A stretch of 6,353 nt of DNA from Candidatus Hydrogenedentota bacterium (GTDB lineage: Bacteria > Hydrogenedentota > Hydrogenedentia > Hydrogenedentales > JAEUWI01). Positions 1 through 6,353 of the stretch are shown one piece after another. Numbering within the stretch: the stretch's first letter is position 1; every line of letters begins with the position of its first letter. The DNA is taken from positions 1 to 6,353 of the forward strand of contig JAUIKJ010000178.1 of the NCBI GenBank assembly GCA_030430835.1. Reading direction: 5' to 3'. The notes below the pieces were generated by a model. It was not told the DNA's origin. It worked only from the letters and a program-made list of their open reading frames with translations, and did not search any database. The position numbers and the translations under genes were made by a program.

Positions 1-1584
1 GGGCAGTCGTACCCGTGCCTCGGCGACACCGGCGGTCGCGGGGAGTTCGATCGGCATCCCGGCGAATATAGAAGCCTGCGCGGCGGCTCCCGGAAGCGGG
101 GTCCAGGCAAGCAGGTTCTGCACGAAAAGCGGGAAGGACAGCTGCACAGGCCAGTTCGAGTCCGCAATGTCGAAACTCAGGAGCACCACGCGCTGCAGGC
201 CCGTGCTGACATCGGCGATGAGTGCGGTATCGCGTGCGCTCAAAACACTGCGCGCGCCCTCGGGCAGCGTCAGCTGACGGGCCTCGGCGATGGCGAGATT
301 GCCGGGGTTCAAGAAGCGCATGAGCGGATGGTCGCGATCGGGCGCCATCACCGGCGGGTTCTCGACGGGGCCGCCGGCTTCGAGTCCTTCCATGGGCGGG
401 ACGGCATTGACGAAGACGAGCGTGCCCGCGGGCAGGGTGTCCGGGGTCCAGCCAATGAAAATTGTGAGGTCGTAGGCGCCGGTGTCCGTGTAGTCCGCGG
501 GGGTAATCGCGCTCAGTTCGACGCGCGGATCGAGCGCCAGCGCCCGGCGCAGGAAGTAGGCGCTGCCGGCGTCCGATTCCGAGACGAGGAGGGTGCGGAT
601 GCGCTCCGGCGGGCGCAGCGCGAGCCAGGCGCGGTTGTCCAGGGGCAGGGCGTCCTTGCCGTCGATTTCGGCGCGGAGTATGCCGGTATCGATAGCGGGC
701 AATTCAAAAACCAGGTTCGCGTTGTCCTCGCCCGCGACCGCAAGTTCTTCGACCGCGAGCGCGTCGTCTTCGTAGTAGAGCGTGACCGTAGTTTCGATGG
801 GCTGCGGGCCTTCGTTGTGGACCGCGATGAAGGCCTGCCGCGCGCCCTCGGCCTCCTTGGGTTCACGCACGGTGAAGTTGGTGATGCCGGCGTTCGACGC
901 GGTTTCACCAACGCACATGAAGTTCAGCGGCACATTGATCTCGCCGAGACGGTCGTTGTCGCTAAGCTTGCCGTCGCTGAGCAGGAAGACCTCGAGATCG
1001 GGAACGACGGCCGGGATATCCGGATTGTCGGGGGCGAGCGAACGCACGATCAACATGACATCCCGAATATTGCTACGGGTGTCGGCCGCATCGATACCAT
1101 TGACCGCGGCACGCAAACGATTTCGATCATCCGTGAGTTCACAGAGCACGTCGGCCGTGTTCGCAAAGGAGACGACCATCATGCGGTCACCCGACTCGAG
1201 GGAGTCGATGAGCCTGTTGGCGCGTTCCTTGGCCTCGTCGAGACGAGTGCGATCGCCTTCCTGGGTCTGCATGCTGGCCGATCGGTCGATGACGACGCAG
1301 AGGTTCGCGCCGGTGCTGCCCTCGGCGGTGAGAAAGGGTCGCGCCACCGCGAGGGCGAGCAGCGCGAGAATCAGAACTTGCAGGAAAAGCAGGAGGTTCT
1401 TGCGCAGGCGCTGGAAGGGCGTGTTCGCGGTGAGGTCCTGGAGGCTCTTCCTCCACAGCATGGTGCTGGGGATCACGACTTTCGTGCGGCGCAGCTTGAG
1501 GATATAGAGCAGCACCACGACGGGGATGAGGCCGAGGAAGGCGAGGTTGATGGGGGAGAGGAAGAAGGCGCCGAGGGCGTTCAT
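1..1584 (-). CDS. BatA-like membrane protein with VWA domain (C-terminus off the window)
   Basis: I translated this frame myself: 528 codons from ATG at 1584-1582 to the window edge with no stop. Residues about 1-85 look like the BatA N-terminal domain: a membrane segment at about 11-30, a basic loop, the family-typical TPFQRLRKN at about 55-63, and a second membrane segment at about 63-84. A VWA domain follows with an intact metal site: DRSAS at 100-104, a candidate metal-binding Thr169, and LLSDGK at 201-206. The later part reads as a beta-rich region ending in SNWPVQLSFPLFVQNLLAW at about 476-494, a segment typical of long BatA-like proteins. The start overlaps the DUF58 stop as ATGA and has a GGAGGG ribosome site 8 bases upstream. 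The likely role is a membrane partner of the MoxR ATPase; the substrate is unknown. The protein continues past base 1. Confidence 0.9.
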   Translation of the reverse strand, partial: MNALGAFFLSPINLAFLGLIPVVVLLYILKLRRTKVVIPSTMLWRKSLQDLTANTPFQRLRKNLLLFLQVLILALLALAVARPFLTAEGSTGANLCVVIDRSASMQTQEGDRTRLDEAKERANRLIDSLESGDRMMVVSFANTADVLCELTDDRNRLRAAVNGIDAADTRSNIRDVMLIVRSLAPDNPDIPAVVPDLEVFLLSDGKLSDNDRLGEINVPLNFMCVGETASNAGITNFTVREPKEAEGARQAFIAVHNEGPQPIETTVTLYYEDDALAVEELAVAGEDNANLVFELPAIDTGILRAEIDGKDALPLDNRAWLALRPPERIRTLLVSESDAGSAYFLRRALALDPRVELSAITPADYTDTGAYDLTIFIGWTPDTLPAGTLVFVNAVPPMEGLEAGGPVENPPVMAPDRDHPLMRFLNPGNLAIAEARQLTLPEGARSVLSARDTALIADVSTGLQRVVLLSFDIADSNWPVQLSFPLFVQNLLAWTPLPGAAAQASIFAGMPIELPATAGVAEARVRLP

Positions 1585-2477
1585 CGCACGAGCCCTCCGC
1601 GACGAAGCACGTCCATCGTTATCGCTTCGATGGGTGTATCGCTCGAGACGAGGAAATGCGCCACGCCGCGCCGGACACAATAATCGCGGACCTGTTCGAG
1701 AAAGGCGTCGCGGTTCTGGCGGTAACGCTTCATCAGCGCGCGGCTGACGGTGATCTCGGCGAAGGCCTGTGTTTCGGAATCGACGAGTTTCAGATCGCCC
1801 GCGAGACGCGGATCGAGTTCTTCCGGGGCGAGCACCTGCATGCAATAGATCTCGCAGCGGGTCGCCAGCAATTGGCGGATGGCGCCCTCGTAGCCCGCTT
1901 CGTCCATGAAGTCCGAGATGAGCAGGATGACCCCCTTGCCGCGATTGCGCAGGGCGTGCGCGCGGCAGCCCTCGGCGAGCGCCGTACCGCCGCCGGCCTG
2001 AAGACGGTCGAGCCAACGGAACATCCGCGCGGCATTGCCCTTACCCCGCATCGGACGGGGGCCGATGGGCGCGGTGCCGGAGATGGTGTCGAGCGCGACA
2101 CGGTCGTGTCCGCTCAGACCGATGTAGCCGATGGCCGCGGCGAGCTGACGCGCGAAGAGAAACTTCGAGGGCGAGCCGAAATCCATCGAGCGGCTCGCGT
2201 CGATCAACACGTGAAGCGTCATGTCCTCGTGCTCCTGGAAGAGCTTAAGGTAGAGCGTCTCCAGACGGCCGTAGATGTTCCAATCGACGTGGCGGAGATC
2301 ATCGCCCTGCACGTAGTCGCGGTAGTCCGCGAACTCGGTGCTGACCCCCTTGCGGCGGCTCTTGCGCTCGCCTTTGGTGGCGCCGAGCTGCACCTGACGC
2401 GCGGCAATGGCGAGGCGCTCCAGCTTCCGGAGGAAGGCCGGGTCGAGCAGGGAGGTCTCGGTGGCGGCAGGGGGCAT
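1581..2477 (-). CDS. DUF58 family protein with VWA-like fold
   Basis: The protein is 298 residues and reads MPPAATETSLLDP at its start. The DUF58 signature is clear at residues 49-71 (FADYRDYVQGDDLRHVDWN, then IYGR). A VWA-type metal site follows: DASRS at 93-97, GGGTAL around Thr165, and LLISDFMD at 185-192. There is no membrane segment, so this is the short, soluble form expected in the cytoplasm beside MoxR. The ATG at 2477 shares its A with the moxR stop (TGATG), and the stop at 1583-1581 overlaps the batA-like start (ATGA), so it sits in the middle of a coupled operon. I see no strong ribosome site of its own, which fits re-initiation after moxR. The frame stays open far upstream, through moxR to about 3602, but that extension is out of frame with a recognisable gene and is not coding. 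The family is usually linked to MoxR ATPases; its biochemical role is poorly defined. Confidence 0.93.
   Translation of the reverse strand: MPPAATETSLLDPAFLRKLERLAIAARQVQLGATKGERKSRRKGVSTEFADYRDYVQGDDLRHVDWNIYGRLETLYLKLFQEHEDMTLHVLIDASRSMDFGSPSKFLFARQLAAAIGYIGLSGHDRVALDTISGTAPIGPRPMRGKGNAARMFRWLDRLQAGGGTALAEGCRAHALRNRGKGVILLISDFMDEAGYEGAIRQLLATRCEIYCMQVLAPEELDPRLAGDLKLVDSETQAFAEITVSRALMKRYRQNRDAFLEQVRDYCVRRGVAHFLVSSDTPIEAITMDVLRRGGLVR
1593..1598 (-). promoter_or_regulatory. Ribosome binding site of the batA-like gene
   Basis: The minus strand reads GGAGGG here, 8 bases before the ATG at 1584. It lies inside the last codons of the DUF58 gene. Together with the four-base stop/start overlap it fixes the start of the batA-like gene and suggests coupled translation. 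Confidence 0.7.
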
Positions 2478-3472
2478 CAGCGGACCCGTTCCGATTTCTT
2501 CACGTTCTTGAGGACGTCTTGTACAATCATGTCCGAGGTGATGCCCTCGGCTTCCGCCTCGAAATTGAGCAGGACCCGGTGGCGCAGGGCGTGGAGCGCG
2601 GTCGTCTCGATGTCGGCGAAGCTGAGGTTGAAGCGGCCTTCGCGCAGGGCGTTTACCTTGCCGGAGAGCAACAGCGCCTGCGCGCCGCGCGGGCTGGATC
2701 CGAAGCGCACGTACTGCTTGACCTGTGCCGTGGCGAATTCGCTGTCCGGCTGCGTGGCGAGCACGAGACGGACGGCGAAGTCGGTGACCTATGGCGCGGC
2801 GGCCACGTCGCGCACTAAGCCCTGCCATTCGCGGATGGTGTGTCCGTCCATGACCGGCTGGCCCGTGACCACTTCGCGCTTGGTGGTGCGCTCGAGGATC
2901 TCCGTGAGGTCGGCGTGGCTCGGAGACTTCACGAGGACCTTGAGGAGGAAGCGGTCCAACTGCGCTTCGGGCAGGGGATAGGTGCCGTCCATCTCGATGG
3001 GGTTTTGGGTGGCGAGCACGAAGAAGGGTTCTTCGAGGGTGTGAATCGTGCGCGCCACGGAGACGGTGTGTTCCTGCATGGCTTCGAGCAGGGCGGACTG
3101 GGTCTTCGGGGTGGCGCGGTTGATCTCGTCGGCGAGCACGACGTTGGCGAAGATGGGGCCCGGCCGGAAATGCACCTCGCGTTTGCCCTCGTCCGTTTCG
3201 ACCACCATGTTCGTACCGATGATGTCGGCGGGCATGAGGTCGGGCGTGAACTGGATGCGGGAGAACTCGAGGTGGAGTGCTTCGCTCAAGGTTTTCACCA
3301 GCATCGTCTTGCCCAATCCCGGTACGCCCTCCAGCAAACAGTGCCCGCCGGCGAAGACGCAGGTGAGCACCGCGTCCACCGTGTCCTGTCCACCGACAAT
3401 GACCTTGCCGATTTCGTTGCGCAGCGAATCGAAAGCCGCACGAAACTCCGACGCTCTTTCTTCTACACTCAT
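2477..3472 (-). CDS. moxR: MoxR-family AAA+ ATPase, interrupted by an in-frame TAG
   Basis: The full frame is 331 codons, usual for MoxR, with a TAG at codon 228. Before it: Walker A GVPGLGKT at 49-56, Walker B VVLADE at 111-116 with NRATPKTQSALLEAM following, sensor 1 in VLATQNP (Asn157), and the arginine-finger region LPEAQLDRF (Arg174). After it, still in frame: VTDFAVRLVLATQP, the sensor 2 region FGSSPRGAQAL (Arg262), and the C-terminal lid ending SERVR. The start at 3472 is preferred over the ATG at 3478 because GAGGAG lies 8 bases upstream of 3472 but only 2 upstream of 3478. The stop TGA (2479-2477) overlaps the DUF58 ATG by one base. If the TAG terminates translation, a 227-residue product without lid and sensor 2 is made, and coupling to DUF58 is weakened. 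The family consists of chaperone-like ATPases that work with VWA proteins. Family assignment is certain; whether the gene is functional is open. Confidence 0.9.
2789..2791 (-). other. In-frame TAG codon within moxR
   Basis: The plus strand reads cta, which is TAG on the minus strand. It sits between GCC GCG CCA and GTC ACC GAC, exactly in the moxR frame. The eight codons after it (VTDFAVRL) join directly to the conserved lid. From memory, many MoxR proteins have a His or Tyr here (APHV or APYV), so a single base change from TAC (Tyr) or CAG (Gln) would explain the TAG. No frameshift is needed. Confidence 0.95.
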
Positions 3473-3480
3473 GACCATTT

Positions 3481-3486
3481 CTCCTC
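3481..3486 (-). promoter_or_regulatory. Ribosome binding site of moxR
   Basis: The minus strand reads GAGGAG, followed by AAATGGTC and then the ATG at 3472. The 8-base spacing decides the start at 3472 rather than at 3478. Confidence 0.75.
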
Positions 3487-3533
3487 GGGGCGATCAATCC
3501 GGGTAGGGATTGCCGCGGGGGTTGGTTTCTGTC

Positions 3534-3622
3534 GCCCGTTCCACGGGCTGGGTTCTTGTGGGGTTGCGCCGGGGTCCCCAGGCTTGCGCCCGGGGCTATC
3601 ATCTGCCGCCCGCGTTGCGGGC
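3534..3622. repeat. Three hairpins, two of them related copies, upstream of moxR
   Basis: Hairpin one is gcccg-ttcca-cgggc (3534-3548). Hairpin two pairs ccccaggc with gcccgggg across a four-base loop (3576-3595, one mismatch). Hairpin three is gcccgc-gtt-gcgggc (3608-3622). Hairpins one and three are each followed by tggg (ctgggttctt and ctgggctata), so they look like two diverged copies of one element flanking hairpin two. They lie about 60-150 bases upstream of the moxR start and may fall in the 5' leader of the operon or be plain intergenic repeats. Confidence 0.55.
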
Positions 3623-3657
3623 TGGGCTATAGCGGCGTAGGACGAGCGATCCCGCAC

Positions 3658-3846
3658 GCCGGTTAAGCCCTTTGCCCACCGGGAGGGCGTACGTCCCCGC
3701 GTGCCGGTTGAACCCATTGCCCACCGGGAGCGCGAGTGTCCCCGCGAGCCGGTTAAGCACATTGCCCACCGGGAGGGCGAGCGTCCCCGCGAGCCGGTTA
3801 AGCACATTGCCCACCGGGAGGGCGAGCGTCCCCGCGAGCCGGTTAC
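3658..3846. repeat. Tandem array of 45-base units
   Basis: Four full units start at 3658, 3703, 3748 and 3793, with a nine-base start of a fifth at 3838. Units three and four are identical over all 45 bases; units one and two each differ from them at about five positions. A decayed half unit is visible just before, at about 3641-3657. Each unit begins gccggttaag and carries cgggagggcgagcgtccccg, whose GGGA and TCCC can pair around a nine-base loop. There are no variable spacers. The unit length gives a 15-residue period in open frames, which creates false genes. Confidence 0.93.
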
Positions 3847-3887
3847 CGAATGCCGCGAGCCACCGCTTCGCACCTCACGTCGCGCCT

Positions 3888-3912
3888 CGTTCCCAAGCTC
3901 CGCTTGGGAACG
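3888..3912. repeat. Perfect 11-base-pair palindromic hairpin
   Basis: cgttcccaagc (3888-3898) pairs with gcttgggaacg (3902-3912) across the loop tcc. No T-run follows on either strand, so an intrinsic terminator is not well supported. From memory, the same cgttcccaagctccgcttgg core occurs as a dispersed intergenic repeat in many bacterial genomes. Confidence 0.85.
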
Positions 3913-3984
3913 CACTTGTCCTAGAAGCTCCGCTTCCCATGAATTGAGGACGCGAGGCGCAGCTTCGCGACGCAAGTGCGTTCC
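3907..3984. repeat. Palindromic module able to form a three-way junction
   Basis: A 12-base outer stem pairs ggaacgcacttg (3907-3918) with caagtgcgttcc (3973-3984). Inside it, tcct (3919-3922) pairs with agga (3947-3950), enclosing the small hairpin gaagc-tcc-gcttc (3924-3936). Directly after, cgcgaggc (3951-3958) pairs with gcttcgcg (3962-3969), including one G-T pair, across loop gca. The stems follow one another almost without gaps. The outer 5' strand overlaps the preceding hairpin, so the two folds exclude each other. Confidence 0.6.
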
Positions 3985-4052
3985 AGAACGAAGTCCCAGA
4001 ACGCGATTAAACAACCAAGAACCAACAACGAACAAATAGCAGCAATCCCTAA

Positions 4053-4090
4053 ACCGGCTCGCGGGGACGCTCGCCCTCCCTGCGGGCCAT
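4053..4090. repeat. Inverted dispersed copy of the 45-base repeat core
   Basis: Bases 4053-4080 are the exact reverse complement of 3816-3843 (28 of 28 bases). The similarity continues weakly to 4090, where atggcccgca on the minus strand matches attgcccacc in the array at 7 of 10 bases. This single copy starts 27 bases downstream of the stop codon of the large membrane protein gene. Confidence 0.88.
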
Positions 4091-4117
4091 GCGTTCCTCG
4101 CGGCAATGTTGTGCGTG

Positions 4118-6353
4118 CTATTCATCGCGTTTCTTCTGTTGGTGATTCGCGCGTTCTTTGGCGGCGAGGAGTTGGGAGGTGTAGTCGGTCTTGCCCTTGG
4201 GTTTTGCTTCGGCGGCGGACGCGGACTCGGGCGTTTGCGCCGGGGTGTCGGCCTGGGCCGCTTCGGATGGGGACTGGAGCGTACCGAAGACCGGGGCCGA
4301 TGCATCGGGCGTAGGCGTCCCGTAGTCGCGTGTTGCGGCCTCGTAGCGGCCGGTGGTGGCCTGGGTGCGGGCGGCGGGCGCGGGGATGAGGCGCTTGAGG
4401 CCGGGCAGGCGGCGGCTCTGCCGCTGGAAGAAGGCCATGACTGCACCCAGCGGAACGACCACACGGCGCACGAAAATCTCGATGGGCAGCAGACAGGCGG
4501 CCAGCATGACGAGCCAGGGCCAGATGGGCGTGATGGTGGGGGAGGCCTCGAGATCGTGGACGAAGGGGTTGGCGTTCAGGTCGATCAGGCGGCCGCCACT
4601 CACCGCCGCGAGCTGTTCCAGCAGCGGCAGGTTGGTCTGGTTGTACTCGTACTCGCGGGAATAGTCGACGGCGAGTCCGGCGGTCAGGCCGCCGGTGTTG
4701 CCCGCGGCGTCTGCGTAGGCGATGTTCGCCATGTATACGCCGCTTTCCTGGACGGGGAAGGTGCCCTCGTAGATGCCCGGCGCGGTCTGGGTGACGTCGA
4801 CTTCGAGCCGATCAAAGTCCGGCGTGGTAACAATCGCCTTGGGATCGAGGAAGTTCACAAAGTTGCCCGCCTCGTCCGTCGCGTCGATACGGATGTGGCC
4901 ACGGCCATCGGCCTGGCGCGTCTCGACGCGAAACTGCCCGGGGGAGACTTCGCGCATCGACCAGCGAATGGTCTGGGCCCAGAAGCGGTCAAAGCCTTCC
5001 CAGGACAACCAGGGCGTGGCCCAACGGCTGGTCACATCCGAGGTGAAGGCGATGCTCTTGCCGAGTCCATAGCGCCAATGCGCGAGGACAGGGTCTTCCT
5101 CGTGGGAGATCAGCGGAACGGTCGCACTCTCCTTGGCGGTGGTGACGACATAGCCGCGCAGCGGCGGGAGGCCCGTCTCCGCGAGGCCCGCGAGGAGTTC
5201 GGAGTCGTGCAACATGGACGGCGTGAACTCGGTTTCGATGAGCATGCCCCGGCGCACGGTGGCGGCTTCCTTGGTGAAAATCTGGGGCAGGTTGCGCGGG
5301 TTGTTCACGAAGTAGTAGCGGCCGCCCGTGGCCTGTGCGAGGTTTCGCAGCATGTTTTGGTCGTTCATGCTGTGTGGCGCGATGCAGATGGTGGACACGG
5401 CGATGCCCGCGTCGATCAGCGCTTGGACCGTGCCCTGTGTCGGCGCCGCGGGATCGCCGTCGCTGATGATGACGACGCGCTTCGCGGCGGCATCCGCGGG
5501 GACGAGGGCCTGGGTGGCGAGTTGGAGGGTCGGCTCGACACTGGGCATGTCGCCGATTTGCGTGCTGGCTTTTCGGATGGCATCGGTCATGAAGGACTTG
5601 TCGCCGACTTCCCGCAGGTCATAGATAAAGGTGTCGCCCTTGTCCCACATGTAGCCGAGGACGGCCATGAGATCCTGGGAGGCGAGGACATTGAGCGAGG
5701 CCAGCGCGATGTCGCGCGCCCAGGCGTTGCCATTCTGGAATTCGCAGGTGTGCAAGATGAGCGCGAGCGCGCCGCGTGGCATGACCTTGCGCTGCTTGAT
5801 ATCCATGTCCACCGGCAAGGCGCGCTCGACCGGCGTGTCGAGATAGCCGCCCGCGCCGAAGGTCTCCGGGCCGCCAATCATCACCAGGCCGACGCCATGG
5901 TCGCGCACCATGGCTTCTAGGGCGCCCATCTGATCCGCGCTGAGCATGGTGCTGCTCACATCGGAAAGGACGATGGCATCGTAGTTCAGCAACTGCGCCG
6001 CGGAGGCGGGGAGACTGTAGGGGTCGATCTGCTCTGCGTCGACGCCTTCGCGCGCCAGCGCGGGGAAGAGGTAGGTGCTGTAGCCGGGATTGCCCTCCAC
6101 ATACAGGACGCGCGGCGCACCATGGACCGTGGTGAAGGCGCGGCCGACGTTGTTCTGAACCACCGTATCGTCGGGACTGTCGACCTGCACTTCGTATTCG
6201 TAGAACCCGGCCTGGCTCAGTTCCTGGCTCAAGAGAAAGACGTTGTCGCCCTCCTGGAGTTGTACGTCCTGCGGCCGGAGCATGCGGCGGCCGTCGGCGG
6301 TGCGCTGGTAGAGGTTAAGGGTGGCGGGGCCGTCTTGGCGCGCATTGACCACG
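4118..6353 (-). CDS. Large membrane protein with amidotransferase-like and degenerate VWA domains (N-terminus off the window)
   Basis: The visible part is 744 residues, numbered here from the codon at 6352, and is open to the window edge, so the true start lies outside. Residues 80-185 resemble a class I glutamine amidotransferase-like fold: VLYVEGNPGYSTYLF, a strand LLNYDAIVLSDV, and VMIGGPETFGAGGY followed by LPVDMD. Residues about 190-365 follow a VWA fold, but the DxSxS site is replaced by LHTCEFQ (200-206), while VVIISDGDP (293-301) remains. Next comes YGLGKSIAFTSD with a tryptophan-rich FDRFWAQTIRW (454-464), then beta-rich repeats. One membrane segment lies at about 609-628, followed by basic residues and a low-complexity Ala/Pro/Thr/Glu/Lys tail, probably cytoplasmic. 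Most of the protein would then be outside the cytoplasm. The stop is TAG at 4120-4118. Such proteins often sit beside MoxR, DUF58 and BatA genes; the function is unknown, and amidotransferase activity is doubtful because I see no clear Cys-His pair. Confidence 0.9.
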   Translation of the reverse strand, partial: VVNARQDGPATLNLYQRTADGRRMLRPQDVQLQEGDNVFLLSQELSQAGFYEYEVQVDSPDDTVVQNNVGRAFTTVHGAPRVLYVEGNPGYSTYLFPALAREGVDAEQIDPYSLPASAAQLLNYDAIVLSDVSSTMLSADQMGALEAMVRDHGVGLVMIGGPETFGAGGYLDTPVERALPVDMDIKQRKVMPRGALALILHTCEFQNGNAWARDIALASLNVLASQDLMAVLGYMWDKGDTFIYDLREVGDKSFMTDAIRKASTQIGDMPSVEPTLQLATQALVPADAAAKRVVIISDGDPAAPTQGTVQALIDAGIAVSTICIAPHSMNDQNMLRNLAQATGGRYYFVNNPRNLPQIFTKEAATVRRGMLIETEFTPSMLHDSELLAGLAETGLPPLRGYVVTTAKESATVPLISHEEDPVLAHWRYGLGKSIAFTSDVTSRWATPWLSWEGFDRFWAQTIRWSMREVSPGQFRVETRQADGRGHIRIDATDEAGNFVNFLDPKAIVTTPDFDRLEVDVTQTAPGIYEGTFPVQESGVYMANIAYADAAGNTGGLTAGLAVDYSREYEYNQTNLPLLEQLAAVSGGRLIDLNANPFVHDLEASPTITPIWPWLVMLAACLLPIEIFVRRVVVPLGAVMAFFQRQSRRLPGLKRLIPAPAARTQATTGRYEAATRDYGTPTPDASAPVFGTLQSPSEAAQADTPAQTPESASAAEAKPKGKTDYTSQLLAAKERANHQQKKRDE

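Larger units (their letters stand above)
3479..4117. other. Repeat-filled intergenic region
   Basis: About 640 bases separate the large membrane protein gene from moxR. No reading frame here looks like a protein family. The open frames are periodic or are translations of palindromes, and they stay open only because the repeat length (45) is a multiple of three. Its parts are listed separately: a hairpin group next to moxR, a 45-base tandem array, a structured palindromic module, an AT-rich stretch at about 4005-4052, and an inverted repeat copy next to the upstream gene. The moxR operon promoter should lie here, but I cannot identify it with confidence. Confidence 0.85.

Noticed and set aside
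328..1683. Long plus-strand open frame of 451 codons opposite the batA-like gene
   Set aside because: It is rich in Arg, Gly, Asp, Glu and Val with no recognisable domain, and lies antisense to a clear BatA/VWA protein. GC-rich coding DNA often leaves such open antisense frames.
1656..2981. Plus-strand open frame of 441 codons
   Set aside because: It is antisense to DUF58 and moxR, and its composition is typical of a shadow frame.
1581..3602. A 673-residue protein fusing an upstream Arg/Pro-rich part to DUF58
   Set aside because: The first 375 or so residues are moxR read out of frame plus intergenic DNA. The DUF58 start at 2477 overlaps the moxR stop exactly as coupled operon genes do.
3658..3846. 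CRISPR array
   Set aside because: The 45-base units are contiguous with no variable spacers, and no cas genes are present.
4006..4035. Possible minus-strand promoter, TTGTTC and TTTAAT separated by 18 bases
   Set aside because: The -10 is good but the -35 matches only at TTG. It lies in an AT-rich stretch more than 500 bases from moxR, so a chance match is likely.
4015..4090. Intrinsic terminator after the large membrane protein gene
   Set aside because: The repeat copy can form an imperfect stem (CGC-GGGA with TCCC-GCG, one mismatch) and a T-rich stretch lies further on, but the loop is nine bases and no T-run follows the stem directly.
3469..4464. Minus-strand 331-codon frame and smaller frames across the repeats
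   Set aside because: They are periodic translations of the 45-base units and palindromes and include out-of-frame parts of the large membrane protein gene. They have no non-repetitive domain.
4106..5920. Plus-strand open frame of 604 codons
   Set aside because: It is the antisense shadow of the large membrane protein gene, has a low-complexity Gly, Arg, Asp and Val composition and no domain.

Overview
The window is a GC-rich bacterial segment. Every gene I can support lies on the minus strand, so transcription runs from right to left. The genes belong to the MoxR/Bat type of cluster: a large membrane protein with an amidotransferase-like fold and a VWA-like fold (4118-6353, N-terminus off the right edge), a MoxR-family AAA+ ATPase (2477-3472), a DUF58 protein (1581-2477) and a BatA-like membrane VWA protein (1-1584, C-terminus off the left edge). 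The large amidotransferase/VWA protein and the style of the intergenic repeats remind me of Planctomycetota, Hydrogenedentota or related lineages. That placement is inferred from remembered patterns only, and no marker gene is present.

Layout from right to left in the direction of transcription: the large membrane protein ends with TAG at 4118-4120. About 640 bases without a gene follow (3479-4117), filled with repeats: a 28-base inverted copy of a repeat, a strongly structured palindromic module (3888-3984), a tandem array of 45-base units (3658-3846) and a group of short hairpins (3534-3622). Then come moxR, DUF58 and batA-like with no gaps. moxR and DUF58 overlap by one base (TGATG) and DUF58 and batA-like by four (ATGA), so these three form one translationally coupled operon.

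The moxR reading frame is interrupted by an in-frame TAG at 2789-2791. Everything after it stays in frame and conserved-looking, including the sensor-2 region and the stop that overlaps the DUF58 start. If the TAG is real, the ATPase loses its C-terminal lid.

By analogy with known MoxR-VWA systems, the ATPase would act with VWA-domain partners as a chaperone-like machine at the membrane: DUF58 in the cytoplasm, the BatA-like and large VWA proteins in the membrane. The substrate cannot be read from this sequence. I see no tRNA, rRNA, CRISPR array, transposase or phage gene.
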